This document shows, one piece after another, positions 1-11,466 of a stretch of 64,000 nt of DNA. The translations under genes were made by a program, and so were the position numbers. Location of the stretch: assembly GCA_030848705.1 (NCBI GenBank), contig CM061240.1, positions 23,951,001 through 24,015,000 on the forward strand. The letters are read 5' to 3'. Positions within the stretch are counted from its first letter, which is position 1, and the number at the start of each line of letters is the position of its first letter. The notes under the pieces were generated by a model. The model searched no databases, had not been told where the DNA came from, and saw only the letters and a program-made list of their open reading frames with translations. This DNA comes from Heracleum sosnowskyi (taxonomy: Eukaryota; Streptophyta; Magnoliopsida; Apiales; Apiaceae).

Positions 1-736
1 TTAGAGGACAAATCCGGAAGCATCCAAAAGTTGCACCAAAATTGAAGAATACAAGAAAAAACTATGTCTAGATCTCCTCTTAGTCATGTTCTTCGTTCTT
101 GGCTCCTCGATCTTGTGCTCCAATATTAAATCTGATCTCTGGTGTGTTGTGATGTATTGTGATGTGTTGATTATGTCCCCCCAAGGTGTGTATTTATAGC
201 TCCAAGTTGTCCCTCTTCCAAGCAATTGTCGTTTTTGAGTTAGAATAGAATTACGGCAATTTCCATCTTTGAATGCAATAAGAATTGCATATTCCATGTT
301 TACAACTGATTCTGGAAGTTTCTGGCCGCCCCAAGCAATTACCATAATGATTAGAAGTTGAATTTGTGAAAATTTCCTTATTAAAATCGAATTCTGGCAA
401 TTTCTAGCGATTCTGACTTCCTGGGCGGCCGCGCAGAATTCCAGTACAATTCCTGGGCGCCTGCGCAGAACCTTCTGCCTAGAATTATAGAAAATGTTTT
501 CCTCTTCGCGTGAGCTGTAAGATCGTCAGAATCGGACTTGTAGAACTCCAGATATGGCCAAAACAGTGAAGACTGCGCAACCTACCCGGAAAATCCGAAT
601 TTTAATCAAATTAACCTCCAACTCTTGGTTCTGCAAAACTTAATGAAAACACATTAAACACACCACATACTTGAGTTCAAGTCATCAATTTAAGCCGATA
701 TGAAGCGTTCCAAGTGGATTAAAAATCCACTTATCA
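1..736 (-). repeat. 3' LTR of Athila-like element 1 (partial)
   Basis: This segment matches 5896-6626 almost base for base. It ends at CACTTATCA, the complement of the LTR start TGATAAGTG. About 860 bp of this LTR lie left of the window. A TATTTATA at 191-198 is the minus-strand TATA box. Two GC-rich imperfect palindromes lie at 421-436 and 453-468. Confidence 0.92.
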
Positions 737-2168
737 CACCCCCAAACTTAAACTGATGTTTGTCCTCAAGCATAAATAATATAACTATATACAACTAACT
801 AGTACCACTTCCGTAGGTGATCACGGTTGCATTTGGCATATGCAACAAGCCCTTTAAACCCCTAGGCAGCCCTAGTGGACGAGTAAGGTCTCGTGAGGGC
901 CTATAGCGAATGTACCCACAAAATCCATCTAACAATGCAACTAACAATGCAAACTATATGAATGCAACTACATGAAAAAAATGCAAAGATCCCCTTTAAA
1001 CTAACCATAACCATTCAATAAGCAAACATCTCAAGTCATGCAATAACTTCCAAACAGAGCTTGACTAAATCCCCGTATACTAACAATACATGAACGGAAA
1101 CGTGGTGTGTGCGATACTCATCAGATATACTCCTAGCACTAGACCAAAAATCATACCCATTCTTCGTCAAGGCAATCACTAGTTTATAAAAAGAATGAAC
1201 GCTAGACACTTCATAACTCAGAGACACCTCTATCATCATTTAAGTTAGACAGGAATTCATGCTTTATTACTAACAACTACAACACATAACAAAACAACAT
1301 AACACACGTGTTTATTTGACCGTGCAATGGATGAGACCCCAAAAGGCTTATACAATAATACCCATGTAGCGAGTGTTAGGTCGGCAATCCCAAACCACAA
1401 AGGGCTTTAGGTTACCAGGTACAAGTACCCCTCAGACTTAATTACTCGAGTATTAAAGAGCTCACCCTAGTCAATTATACACACTCACACTCTCACAAAC
1501 ACTCTTTTTTTTTTCTTTTTCTTTTTCTTTTCTCTCTTTTTTTTTTCACACAAGAATGAGTGCGTTTCGCTCCATCTCATTCATCCTAGACTACTCATAA
1601 AATATGAGCTGGCTACTAGCCATTTGACGCCTAGCCTTTATTACCAACTAAACACAACTAAAAACACTTAGCATGAAATCCCTGTTTTCCCCCAAACTTA
1701 TACTTTGGTGCTCCTACGCCATCAAGGGAATAAAGAACATTTTAACTATAAACAAATGATTAAGCCTCAAAACATCCAAACAGGCATGGCCCTAATCTAG
1801 CCCAAAAGCAAACGATGAATTGTGTAAAGATTTTGTTTTCATAACATGCATGTCAATTTCATAAGAACTTAAATCATCCCTCTATTTATGATTACCACAA
1901 TCAAATCAACATCAACCTAATAAACAGAAATAGCTCGTCCTAAGGGATCATGAAATATGCATGCCATGCAACTAAAATGACACATATAATAAAAACATAA
2001 ACAAAATGTCCTACATGAAACAAACATGCAAAATACGAACAAAACATGAATGAATTACCACAAACATGCAAAATATGATTTCCTATAGTAGAAACATACC
2101 TAACACATGGGTTGCCTCCCACGAAGCGCTGTCGTTAATGTCATTTAGCCGGACAAATGTGAATCAAA
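737..2168 (-). other. 3' noncoding region and polypurine tract of Athila-like element 1
   Basis: The minus-strand polypurine tract AAGTTTGGGGGTG (737-749) abuts the LTR. The rest has no credible gene. It shares ordered conserved blocks with the second copy (46507-47945): a block just after the protease stop containing GGGAGGCAACCCATG, a purine-rich run (here poly-T/CT at 1502-1547), and the blocks around 1321-1390 and 1610-1700. Conservation of these blocks in two diverged copies suggests cis functions such as packaging or 3' processing. That is inference. Confidence 0.75.
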
Positions 2169-4901
2169 TCATGGTGGCTCGAAGATCGCATTTGACTTGT
2201 CCTTAGCAGAAGGACCATTCACCCATTGTTTGATAACCTTCTTGCTTTCTTCCCACATCTTTTCCAAATCAAACTTCACCTTGACTTTTCCACCAATCGA
2301 TTTTTTCTTTTTCTTCTTTACACCTCTAAGGTGTTTATGCTTCTCCGTCGATTGATAAGAACACTCTTTTACCTCATCATCCTTGTTCCACCTTCTCAAC
2401 ACATTATCTTCACACTCTTTAAAAATTACCAACTCATCATTCAGAAGGACATACTTCAAATATGGTGGAAGTTTTCCAAGCTTGCCATTCGAAAGATCTC
2501 GAATGGAAGAATTGTCAATGGAATCACTGATGTGATGCTCGAACTTGTGCATGTCCGAATTTTTGCTCAACAGCTGATCGAACTCCTTTCTCTGACCCGT
2601 ATCAACCATCTTCAAGCTAAAACACTTTTCCTCCTCTGTCGGAATTTTCATAGCCTTGAACACATTAAAGATGACCTTTTGATTACTCACCCTCATTGTG
2701 AGCTCTCCTTTCTGTACATCGATCAACGCTCGGCCAGTAGCCAGAAAAGGTCTTCCCAAGATGATAGGAATCTTCTTATCCTCCTCAAAGTCAAGACTAA
2801 CAAAATCAGCAGGAAAAATCAGCTTATCCACCTTTACCAAGACATCCTCCACTATACCCCTTGGATATGTGATCGACCGATCAGCCAATTGTAAGGTCAT
2901 ATTAACTGGTTTCGGCTCAGGCAACCCAAGTTGCTTAAAAACAGACATTGGCATTAGATTAATGCTAGCTCCCAAATCACATAAGCATTTGCTGAAAAGT
3001 TGATTGCCAATAGTGCAAGGTATGGTAAAACTTCCCGGAACTTTAAGCTTCGGTGGCAATTTCTGCTGTAGAACTGCACTACACTCCTCTGTCAAAGCAA
3101 CGGTGTCCAAATCCTCGAGTTTCAACTTCCGAGATAGAATACCCTTCATGAACTTAGCATAGCTCGGCATCTGTTCAAGAGCTTCTGCAAAAGGTATGTT
3201 GATGTGTAACTTCTTGAAAACCTCGAGAAATTTGGCGAATTTTGTGTCAAGATTCTGCTTCTGTAGCCTCTTTGGATATGGAGGAGGAGGATAGATCTGA
3301 TTACTCTCTGTAGTCTTCTTCTAGAGCCTCTTTGGGTATGGAGGAGGTGGGTAAATAGTCTGCTCCGAAGTAGACTTGTCAGCAGAATTTTTGCTCTTTT
3401 CAGCCTCACCGTCCAACTACTTAGCTGCCAAATCAAAAATTGGCTTTTCCTTAGAAGGTTCCACCTGATGCTGCTGAATTTCTTCCTCTTCTTCAACTGC
3501 TGATTTTTGATTGCCCGTGACCTTTCCCGATCTCAAGGTAACTGCTTTCTTTCCTGGATTAGGCTCCGTATCGCTAGGAAGAGTTCCCTGAGCTCTGCTG
3601 AGTAAGGCACTTGCCAACTGCCCCATCTGATTCTCCAAAGTCTTGAGTGATGCCGCCTGGCTTTTAACTATCATTCTCAACTCATCCAATTCAGATTTTT
3701 CATTCGAAGACTGCCCCGCACTAGCATGAGGTTGTTGCGGAAATCCTGGTGGCTGAAATTGTTGCCTAGGAGCATACTGTGGCTGAAAATTCTGCCCTTG
3801 CTGCTGCTGAAAATTCTGAGGATTGTAAGGCTTTGCTCCAAATTGCTGACCTTGGAATGGCTGATAAGGCTGCTGAGATTGTTGATTGTCTCTCCAGCTG
3901 AAATTAGGATGATTCCGGCTATTGGGATGATAGGTGGCTGGAACTGGCTGTGATGGTCTCTGAAAGTTGCTCACAAACTGTGCCGACTCACTAGATATGG
4001 CACAATTATTCGTCTCATGTGCGCCCGCACAAAGCTCACAAACACTAGCCACCTGCTGAACTCCATAATTCGTCAAAGAATCCACCTTCATTGTCAAAGC
4101 CTTCAACTGGGCTGCTATAGCTGTAGCTGCATCAACTTCAAGAACTCCTGCTACTTTGCCTTGTGATAATCTCTGAGTAGGATTCTGATATTCATTCGCA
4201 GCCATCATCTCAATTAACTCATAAGCTTCCTCGTAGCTCTTAGCCCATAGAGCTCCACCTGATACTGCATCTAACATTGGTCTTGATTGTGCTCCCAGAC
4301 CATTATAAAAACAATTAATCACCATCCAGTCGGGCAATCCATGATGTGGACATCTCCTAAGAATCTCCTTGTATCTCTCCCAAGCTTCACATAAAGTTTC
4401 TCCAGAATGCTGAGAAAACTGAGTAAGAGCATTCCTGATCGCAGCAGTTTTAGCCATGGGGAAGAATTTAGTAAGAAATTTCTGAGCAAGATCCTCCCAT
4501 GTAGTAATAGAACCTGCTGGTAGAGAGTTCAACCAGCCCTTAGCCTTATCCCTCAGAGAAAATGGGAAAAGTCTCAGCTTCACGGCATCTTCTGACACTC
4601 CGTTGGTCTTGAAGGTGTCGCAAATCTCGATGAAATCCCTAATATGCATATTAGGATCTTCCGTTGGAGCACCCCCAAACTACACTGAATTCTGCACCAT
4701 CTGAATCGTGTCATGCTTGATTTCAAAGGTATTAGCTGCAATAGCCGGCCTGACAATACTCGACTGAATATCATTGATCTTTGGCTGAGAATAGTCCTTC
4801 AAAGCCTTAGCTGCAGGTGCTACTCCTTCTGGAACGTCTCCCATCTTTACTAACTTTAATCTTTCTTCTTCCAATTTACGAGTCTGAGAACGTGTTCGCA
4901 T
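2169..4901 (-). pseudogene. gag-aspartic protease polyprotein with three in-frame stops (Athila-like)
   Basis: The start is taken at 4901 (MRTRSQTRKLEEE), matching the intact homologue at 43726. In order it has an N-terminal leader, the retrotransposon gag domain (from HIRDFIEICDTFK on), a short Cys/His motif (CELCAGAHETNNC), a Gln/Pro-rich linker, and an aspartic protease with the DLGAS active-site motif and the IILGRPFLATG flap-end motif. A lysine-rich tail follows. TAG stops at 4680-4682, 3417-3419 and 3321-3323 break one reading frame that is otherwise open, so they are point mutations without a frameshift. The product would be capsid/nucleocapsid plus protease. No polymerase domain follows. 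It is a pseudogene unless stops are read through. Confidence 0.9.
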
Positions 4902-5008
4902 ACACGTTCAAGTACCTGAAACACACAGAACAAACAACTACAATCCGAGTCAGTGAACTCTAACGACCACTGATGACTAGCACATAAACTAAAATAAAAC
5001 ACCGATGA

Positions 5009-5026
5009 TCCCCGGCAGCGGCGCCA
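5009..5026 (-). other. primer binding site, tRNA-Asp type
   Basis: On the minus strand this reads TGGCGCCGCTGCCGGGGA, six bases inside the 5' LTR. It matches the 3' end of plant tRNA-Asp with at most one mismatch, the primer type known for Athila-group elements. The same site is at 43590-43607 in copy 2. Confidence 0.85.
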
Positions 5027-5032
5027 AAAACT

Positions 5033-6626
5033 TGTTAGCACAAAATCACGCAAGCGCACGTGGTCACAAGTAATATACGAATAAGTCAAGTTCGTTCCCA
5101 CAGAGATCTAATGAGGTGTTCAATTCAATTAATGTACCTATGCAACAATGTATGATTTTTATCCACTGCTAAGACAATTAACAATTTGGGTTTGATTATC
5201 TAAAATTAACTAGAGAACAAATTATTAAACTAAGAATTAACTAACTAAGAGGATTAAAATCGATTTATGTATATGAGAATAAAACATGGGATCCTAACTT
5301 CATTAAGTACTTCATTCAGAGTCTTTTGTCTTTAATCAATGCATGTGACGGTTGTGAAAACTAATCGGATAACACGAAATCAGTACACGCTACCTTTCAG
5401 TATACGTATACCAAACCACTTAAACATCCACAAAATAGATAGAAGTTAAGCAGACACCAATTATGCTTAGACCCTATATGTCTATAAGATTTGAAAACAT
5501 AACGGTTTAACGAGCAAGTTATCCATTCAGATTACATAGGGCAGGTAAGATGGTTAAAATCACCTACGAATCATGCATGACAAACATACATAAACCTATG
5601 CTAGCATGGCAAGTTCCAAACCTCTATATCCACTTTCGCATTCAATAGAGATTAACAAACAATCTTAGATGTTAGCTACGCATCCAAGAAGAATAAGCAC
5701 AATCAAACTAGGATATCAATTAGCCATCACACACACATCTTTAAAACATTTAACTACTAAAATCCATAAATAAATCCGTTAGAATCCCACGACAATGATT
5801 AGTTCATAATAGAACCGTTCATCATCGTGGGTTCTGATGAAAGCATGATGAAAAACAAGAATTCAATGATGTAAATATGAATAAGAGTTAAAGGTTTAGA
5901 GGAAAAATCCGGAAGCATCCAAAAGTTGCACAAAAATTGAAGAATACAAGAAAAAACTATGTCTAGATCTCCTCGTAGTCACGTTCTTCGTTCTTGGCTC
6001 CTCGATCTTGTGCTCCAATATTGAATCTGATCTCTGGTGTGTTGTGATGTATTGTGATGTGTTGATTATGTCCCCCCAAGGTGTGTATTTATAGCTCCAA
6101 GTTGTCCCTCTTCCAAGCAATTGCCGTTTTTGAGTTAGAATAGAATTACGGCAATTTCCATCTTTGAATGCAATAAGAATTGCATATTCCATGTTTACAA
6201 CTGATTCTGGAAGTTTCTGGCCGCCCCAAGCAATTACCATAATGATTAGAAGTCGAATTTGTGAAAATTTCCTTATTAAAATCGAATTCTGGCAATTTCT
6301 GGCGATTCTGACTTCCTGGGCGGCCGCGCAGAATTCCAGTACAATTACTGGGCGCCCGCGCAGAACCTTCTGCCTAGAATTATAGAAAATGTTGTCCTCT
6401 TCGCGTGAGCTGTAAGATCGTCAGAATCGGACTTGTAGAACTCCAGATATGGCCAAAACAGTGAAGACTGCGCAACCTACCCGGAAAATCCGAATTTTAA
6501 TCAAATTAACCTCCAACTCTTGGTTCTGCAAAACTTAATGAAAACACATTAAACACACCACAGAGTTCAAGTCATCAATTTAAGCCGATATGAAGCGTTC
6601 CAAGTGGATTAAAAATCCACTTATCA
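5033..6626 (-). repeat. 5' LTR of Athila-like element 1 (1,594 bp, complete)
   Basis: On the minus strand it starts TGATAAGTGG (at 6626) and ends GCTAACA (at 5033), the TG...CA rule. It is followed directly by the primer site. It carries a minus-strand TATA box at 6086-6093 and the paired GC-rich palindromes at 6316-6331 and 6348-6363. Confidence 0.93.
6086..6093 (-). promoter_or_regulatory. TATA box of the Athila 1 5' LTR
   Basis: TATAAATA on the minus strand in a GC-poor stretch of the LTR. It is conserved at the same place in the other LTR (191-198). It probably drives the genomic transcript. The call rests on motif and position only. Confidence 0.55.
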
Positions 6627-9600
6627 CTCATACTTGTTCAAAATACTGTAGAATATCAGTAATGAACACCTTTTCATAAAAGAAGCAAGAATGAGCACTA
6701 TAGCTCGACAATAAGATATAGCAGCATAATCCTATATGTGAGCTGATATCATAAAGGAAAACCTTTAAAACTTCATTCGTATACAGAACGATATGTTTAA
6801 ATATTCTTTGTATCAAAACATGCCATACAGTTCAAATACTGTATGAGGTATAGTACTTTGTTAAAATATTATTAACAAGTATCCATAACCGGTATTTAAT
6901 CCAAGTTACCAAACATTTCTGAAATTCCAATCCTTGGAAAACATGGGGAGTTGTACAGGGCTACGCACTGTTATACGATGATCAGTCGTCATACCAAAGA
7001 TTCTCTACTAGTAGATGGATAATCCCGAAGGTCATTACCCTAGCCGCATACGGGCTTTTAGGTTGGACCGGCGTCACTCGGCCTCTTACTCATTTGTAAC
7101 CATATGGCGACATCAAGGCCACACAAGTGGACCCGCTCCCTGGCAACGGATTCCACTGGACTGGCGTCATCCAGCCTCTTATTCATTTTCCACCTGGCGA
7201 CATCAAGGCCAGCAAAATAGTTTTTATTTGCGGGACCGTGCGTTACTCGACCACTTACGCGAAAATGTTGTTTCCCCCAAGCATAAGCTTGTTGATATGT
7301 TTTGTAAAAATATCCTTACTTCCGGGTTATATCAGAAGTAAGTCACAATGTGGGTTGACCGTTGTCAACTGACCTCGATTCTCGAGTAAAACATTTTGAA
7401 ATTACGACCTGGGAGTTTTGTAAAATATCTTTAGCTCTGATAATTCAGAAACCCGAACTGTACCACTTTTAATGAAAGAGGCAAGTGAAATCATATGTTC
7501 ACTTCCTGGAATGGATTCCCAATTTTTATAAGTCAAAAACCATAGTCAACATTTGAGATAATTCAATAAAAATAGTTGGGAACCCCTACTACAATCAACT
7601 GAATCTTTTTAAGATCAGAAAATATTTTAAATAACTATTGGAACCTTACGTAATATTTAAATAAGGTTCTACGATTTTTAAATCAGTTTTGGAATATTTA
7701 ATAAATATTGAATTATGATTCAATATAAATCTACTTAAGTGAATATTCAAGTTAATATTCACTTACTTAAATAAATATTCAAACTAATATTGTTTTATTA
7801 TTCGATAAGATTCTACTTAAGTGAATTTCCAAAATACTATTCACTTAATTAAATAATATTCAAATAATATTTATAATAATATTATTTAAATATCTCACAT
7901 TAAATATCCAATAATATATATATTGGGATATTTAATCAACATTTTTAAAATATAACTGTCCCTGGAACCCTCCAGCTTCTGACAGTATAATCAAGACCAA
8001 AATACTAATTTGACTCCCGGTCTTAGTTTTAAAATTCACATACGAGTGCTCTATCCTTAGAGCCTCTATAACACCTCGGTTTATATCTAATATTTACTTA
8101 GCATATAACCCTTTATATAACACAAAGCTTTTTACCAAGCATAATTAGTTATAACTTCTTTTCACAGTATTAAAACAGAATATATCACAACCATAACAAT
8201 AATCACAACAGCATCACTTATATGATGTAGGGTTTGGAGACTTGCATAATATCGTATGCATATATTACATTTGAAAGCATGCATCTATCATATGCATATT
8301 ATCATCTTCATAGTTAAAAATCCGAACACATCCATATACGATGTACGGTTTGAAAGCATGCATAATATCGTATGCATATATTACATTTGAAAGCATGCAT
8401 CTATCATATGCCTATTATCAGAATATTGTACTTTAAAATATAGCATGGAATGAGAAAACTTGCCTCGGGTCCTTGGTTGTTATGGGTTCGAGAACTTGCC
8501 GGGAAATCTATAAACAAAGAAATACTCGATCAGTCCCTAGCATAATGATTCGCCCATAACAATTCACTCTAAGTCAACCATAAGTCAAACACATCATGTA
8601 GCCACGTTATTCCTCAACAATGTTCGTGTTTTAATCGACTCGAAATAATCCTTTATCTTAGTCACAACGGTTGGTCAAAGTAGTACCCTAGAGTTGACTT
8701 TTCATAGAGTTACTATTACGCGACTCGTACTCTAACACTTTTAATAAATTGGAAAACTCACATTTAAATACGAAACCACTTCCGAAGTCATCTTAAGTAT
8801 TTTTAATATTTATCATAAAAGTTTCGATCTCAAAACAGGGGTTTCACTTGGTGAGATGTATTCGCAAACTTGGATGAGCTACGGAAAGTTACTATTCGCA
8901 CGTCTTTCACTAAAACGCTCATATCTCCTAAACCGTTAATCGAAATGACACACCGTTTTCGCGTGCGCGATCTAGGGAAAGAATAGAACAAAATGCTTGA
9001 ACATGTGTTTCTGCCTAAGGGGGTGAAATTCCCGAGAGCAGCAGATATTTGGCAGTGAAGTGCAGAACCACTTACTCCTCGCGCAGCTTTGGTTCCGACA
9101 TTTTTATAAAATCGAAAATTTATCTTTTTAACCCAAAACCTTCTCGATTCACTTACTAACTGTCCATGTTAGTATCCATTTTAATATCATATCCTAATTC
9201 CATTTTTAAGGGGTTTGATCAAAGGTTCAAAGTTCACTTAGTAAACTACTTCGTTATCCGAAACCGCTTTCACTAAAACAAAAACAAGTGTTTCTCCTAA
9301 ACCGTAAATCGAAACGACACGATTATTTCGCCAAAATAAACTACAAGACAAGACCTACATGATCATGGTCAGTTAGGGTTGCTTTCATGTCATGGGTTTA
9401 CCCGAGGTTTCTGCCTAAACTATCTAATGAAAATTCGACATGGTAACGACGCTAATTCATGATTCCCGTGTTTTAAACACTCAAATCAACCACTAGTCAA
9501 CAACCAATCAACCAACCATCAAGCCTCAAGTTAATACTACAAGTTTTCTGCCCAAACATGATCATACCCTAGTTCATAGGTTTATCCATAAATTAACCAC

Positions 9601-10755
9601 TAAACATTCTCAAAATCATGCATACATGCTCTTAATCATACTATCACTAATCATTCTTAACAAAATCACTAATAACAAAGTATAACCATAAGGGTGAGAG
9701 GTTTTATACCTTCCTTGATGCTTGGTAAAGACTAACAATAGCTTGTAAACTCTCCTTTGATCCTTAATCAACCTTAAAATCCAAGAACAAAACAAGATTT
9801 CATGAGTTACTATTCACTCTACTATTCATGCCTCAACTTTGATCCAACATTTAACTATGCTATAATCCTTTTATGGCCATGAAAGTTTTAACGTACCTTT
9901 TCTATATACTGAGGGAGATATGGTCCAAATTTGGCGATTTTAGGATGAGTATATTAGGAGTTATGAAATTTTCTTGCCACCATGGTCAAGCTGGGCAGGA
10001 ATTTGAGAGAAAATGGGGAAGATAAATATTTGCTTGATTTCTTTTCTTTATTTTGTCAAAATAACCCTTAATGACCAGCTTCTCATTTGTGTGGTTGTGG
10101 TGGAGTTTTGTCATCCATGACATATGTCATTTTTAACTTGTGGTTGTGGTGAAAGTGGTGACAAGGTGGTGATTCATCACCTTGTCATTGCTTTGTCACA
10201 CCTTGTCATCCTCCTGCATCATGCTTGTGTCATATTTTGTATCCTCAATCCTCTTATATGTTACACTTGATGATCTTATATGATACTTCTCCTTCGCTTA
10301 GGGTTTAATCCATAATTCGTTACACTTCTGTTTCACGATAGGTTCAAGTGATTTTGAAAACGTTTCTCTGTACCAATGTTAGGAGATACTTCCTTGATCT
10401 TTCCGTTACCTTGGCTTAATATATATGATCATAGATTTCTCACCTTGGCTTAAGGTATGATCACGGATTTCTCATTCTACATACTTTCTCAAAACGATCA
10501 AATCAATGCATCCTTGATTGTCCGATGAATAGTGATCAAAATTTAAAGTTGGAATCTCCTGATTCTGATCACGTTTACATTCACTTATTCTCCTTATACA
10601 TCACTAATATAACTTTGAAACATTCATTCTATATCATCCACATAGTGTGGTTTGAAAAAAATTCCATCACCAAATTTACTATTCATCAGGGGCAATTTTA
10701 CTATTCATCAAAAGAAAAAAAAAATTAACTAAGTCCAAAATTTGGGGTTATTACA
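6627..10755 (+). repeat. long gypsy-type LTR, 3' part (over 4.1 kb)
   Basis: This stretch holds no credible gene. It ends GGGGTTATTACA at 10755 and is followed by CTATT, the original sequence of the interrupted RNase H gene next to it. Its left part (about 6640-6860) aligns with 54140-54349, which belongs to an LTR beginning TGTAACACCCCGAGATCC at 53675. Combining both, the LTR would be roughly 4.5 kb, with Athila 1 inserted about 430 bp from its start. Gene-less LTRs starting TGTAACACC and ending in TTACA are typical of plant Ty3/gypsy elements. No internal coding region is seen, so lineage is not assigned. Whether it is a solo LTR cannot be judged because the left side is outside the window. 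Confidence 0.7.
8224..8455 (+). repeat. 116-bp tandem duplication inside the long LTR
   Basis: Two copies of a segment rich in GCATGC and ATCGTATGCATA start at 8224 and 8340. Both contain the phrase ACATTTGAAAGCATGCATC. Confidence 0.8.
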
Positions 10756-10757
10756 CT

Positions 10758-10973
10758 ATTGCAATGACAGGAAATCCAGTTCAGCATTCTCTTACTAAAC
10801 ACATCAGTATTAGATATCACATCATAAGAGAACAGGTTCTGGAAGGAACAATTGAACTTCACTTTGTTCCTACTGATCAACAACTAGCTGATATATTCAC
10901 CAAGCCACTCCCTGAAGCTACTTTCAATAAATTGGTGAATGAACTTGGAATGATGAACTTTGAGAATTTCTGA
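10758..10973 (+). pseudogene. C-terminal fragment of copia RNase H (family X copy A)
   Basis: About 71 codons, from IAMTGNPVQHS to the stop. This is the usual end of Ty1/copia polyproteins: HSLTKHISIRYH, ELHFVPTDQQLADIFTKPLP and a GMMNFENF terminus. It is over 90 percent identical to 37744-37963 of copy C. Everything upstream was displaced by the gypsy LTR insertion. Confidence 0.93.
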
Positions 10974-11466
10974 GAAAAGCTACAGAGAGGAAATCTTGAT
11001 GACTGTCAAATCCTGATAGTCATTCTGCAAGATATGTAATTTTGATCAAATCCTGATAGGACATAATCCTGACAGGAAGTCAACTGGTCAATCCTGATGG
11101 ACAGGTCAGTATTTCATTGCTTAATTTGTGCCTGATTTTTCGTCAGTAACTGGTAAGAAACGTTTGAGTTTTAGTTGGACAACTGTATGCGCACGTGTGG
11201 CACACTGTTAGACATATACATATAGTTACACATAGAAAGCGGTGCAGTTATGTTTCATTACTCACGTAATTTGTCCACTAATTATTTGTGCACGAATCAC
11301 AGCATGCCATCTGTCACTGAGAGTAATATTTTGTTTTAACAAAATACATTTGATTTTCTGACATCCTAATTACCCTCTCATCATAAGTTTTTCATCTTCT
11401 TTCTCTCTCTGTGTTCAAGAACCCTAATTTCTAATTCTCAATTCTCAAATTTTTGATACTGTTTCA
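10974..11466 (+). promoter_or_regulatory. leader between pol and accessory ORF, with CCTGAT motifs and gene-like 5' UTR (copy A)
   Basis: The first 150 bases contain several copies of the family motif (ATCCTGAT, TCCTGACA, TCCTGATGG). The last 80 bases resemble a plant 5' UTR: CT-rich, then AACCCTAATT (a telo-box), then A/T-rich sequence to ATGGCG. The same arrangement occurs at 37964-38463. I infer an internal promoter for the accessory ORF; no TATA box stands out. Confidence 0.45.

Larger units (their letters stand above)
1..6626 (-). mobile_element. Athila-like Ty3/gypsy element 1, gag-protease only, distal LTR cut by window edge
   Basis: Read on the minus strand the order is 5' LTR (5033-6626), primer binding site, broken gag-protease gene, about 1.4 kb of noncoding DNA, polypurine tract and 3' LTR (1-736, continuing off the window). 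No reverse transcriptase, RNase H or integrase is present between the LTRs, so the copy is non-autonomous and would need enzymes from a relative. The layout matches the intact second copy at 42144-49385. It is inserted about 430 bp into a long gypsy-type LTR whose remainder starts at 6627. Over the shared 731 bp the LTRs differ by about a dozen substitutions and a 5-bp indel, so the insertion is young but older than the second copy. Confidence 0.9.

Noticed and set aside
1..345. 114-residue minus-strand frame in both Athila 1 LTRs
   Set aside because: Its presence in both LTRs only reflects LTR identity. It covers the TATA box and GC palindromes and has no domain.
2226..2894. 222-residue plus-strand open frame
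   Set aside because: It is antisense to the protease gene of Athila 1. The same shadow appears opposite the protease of copy 2 (45781-46449).
7015..7372. Overlapping plus-strand open frames of 81-108 codons
   Set aside because: They lie in the noncoding long LTR, have no homology, and arise from its locally GC-richer repeats.
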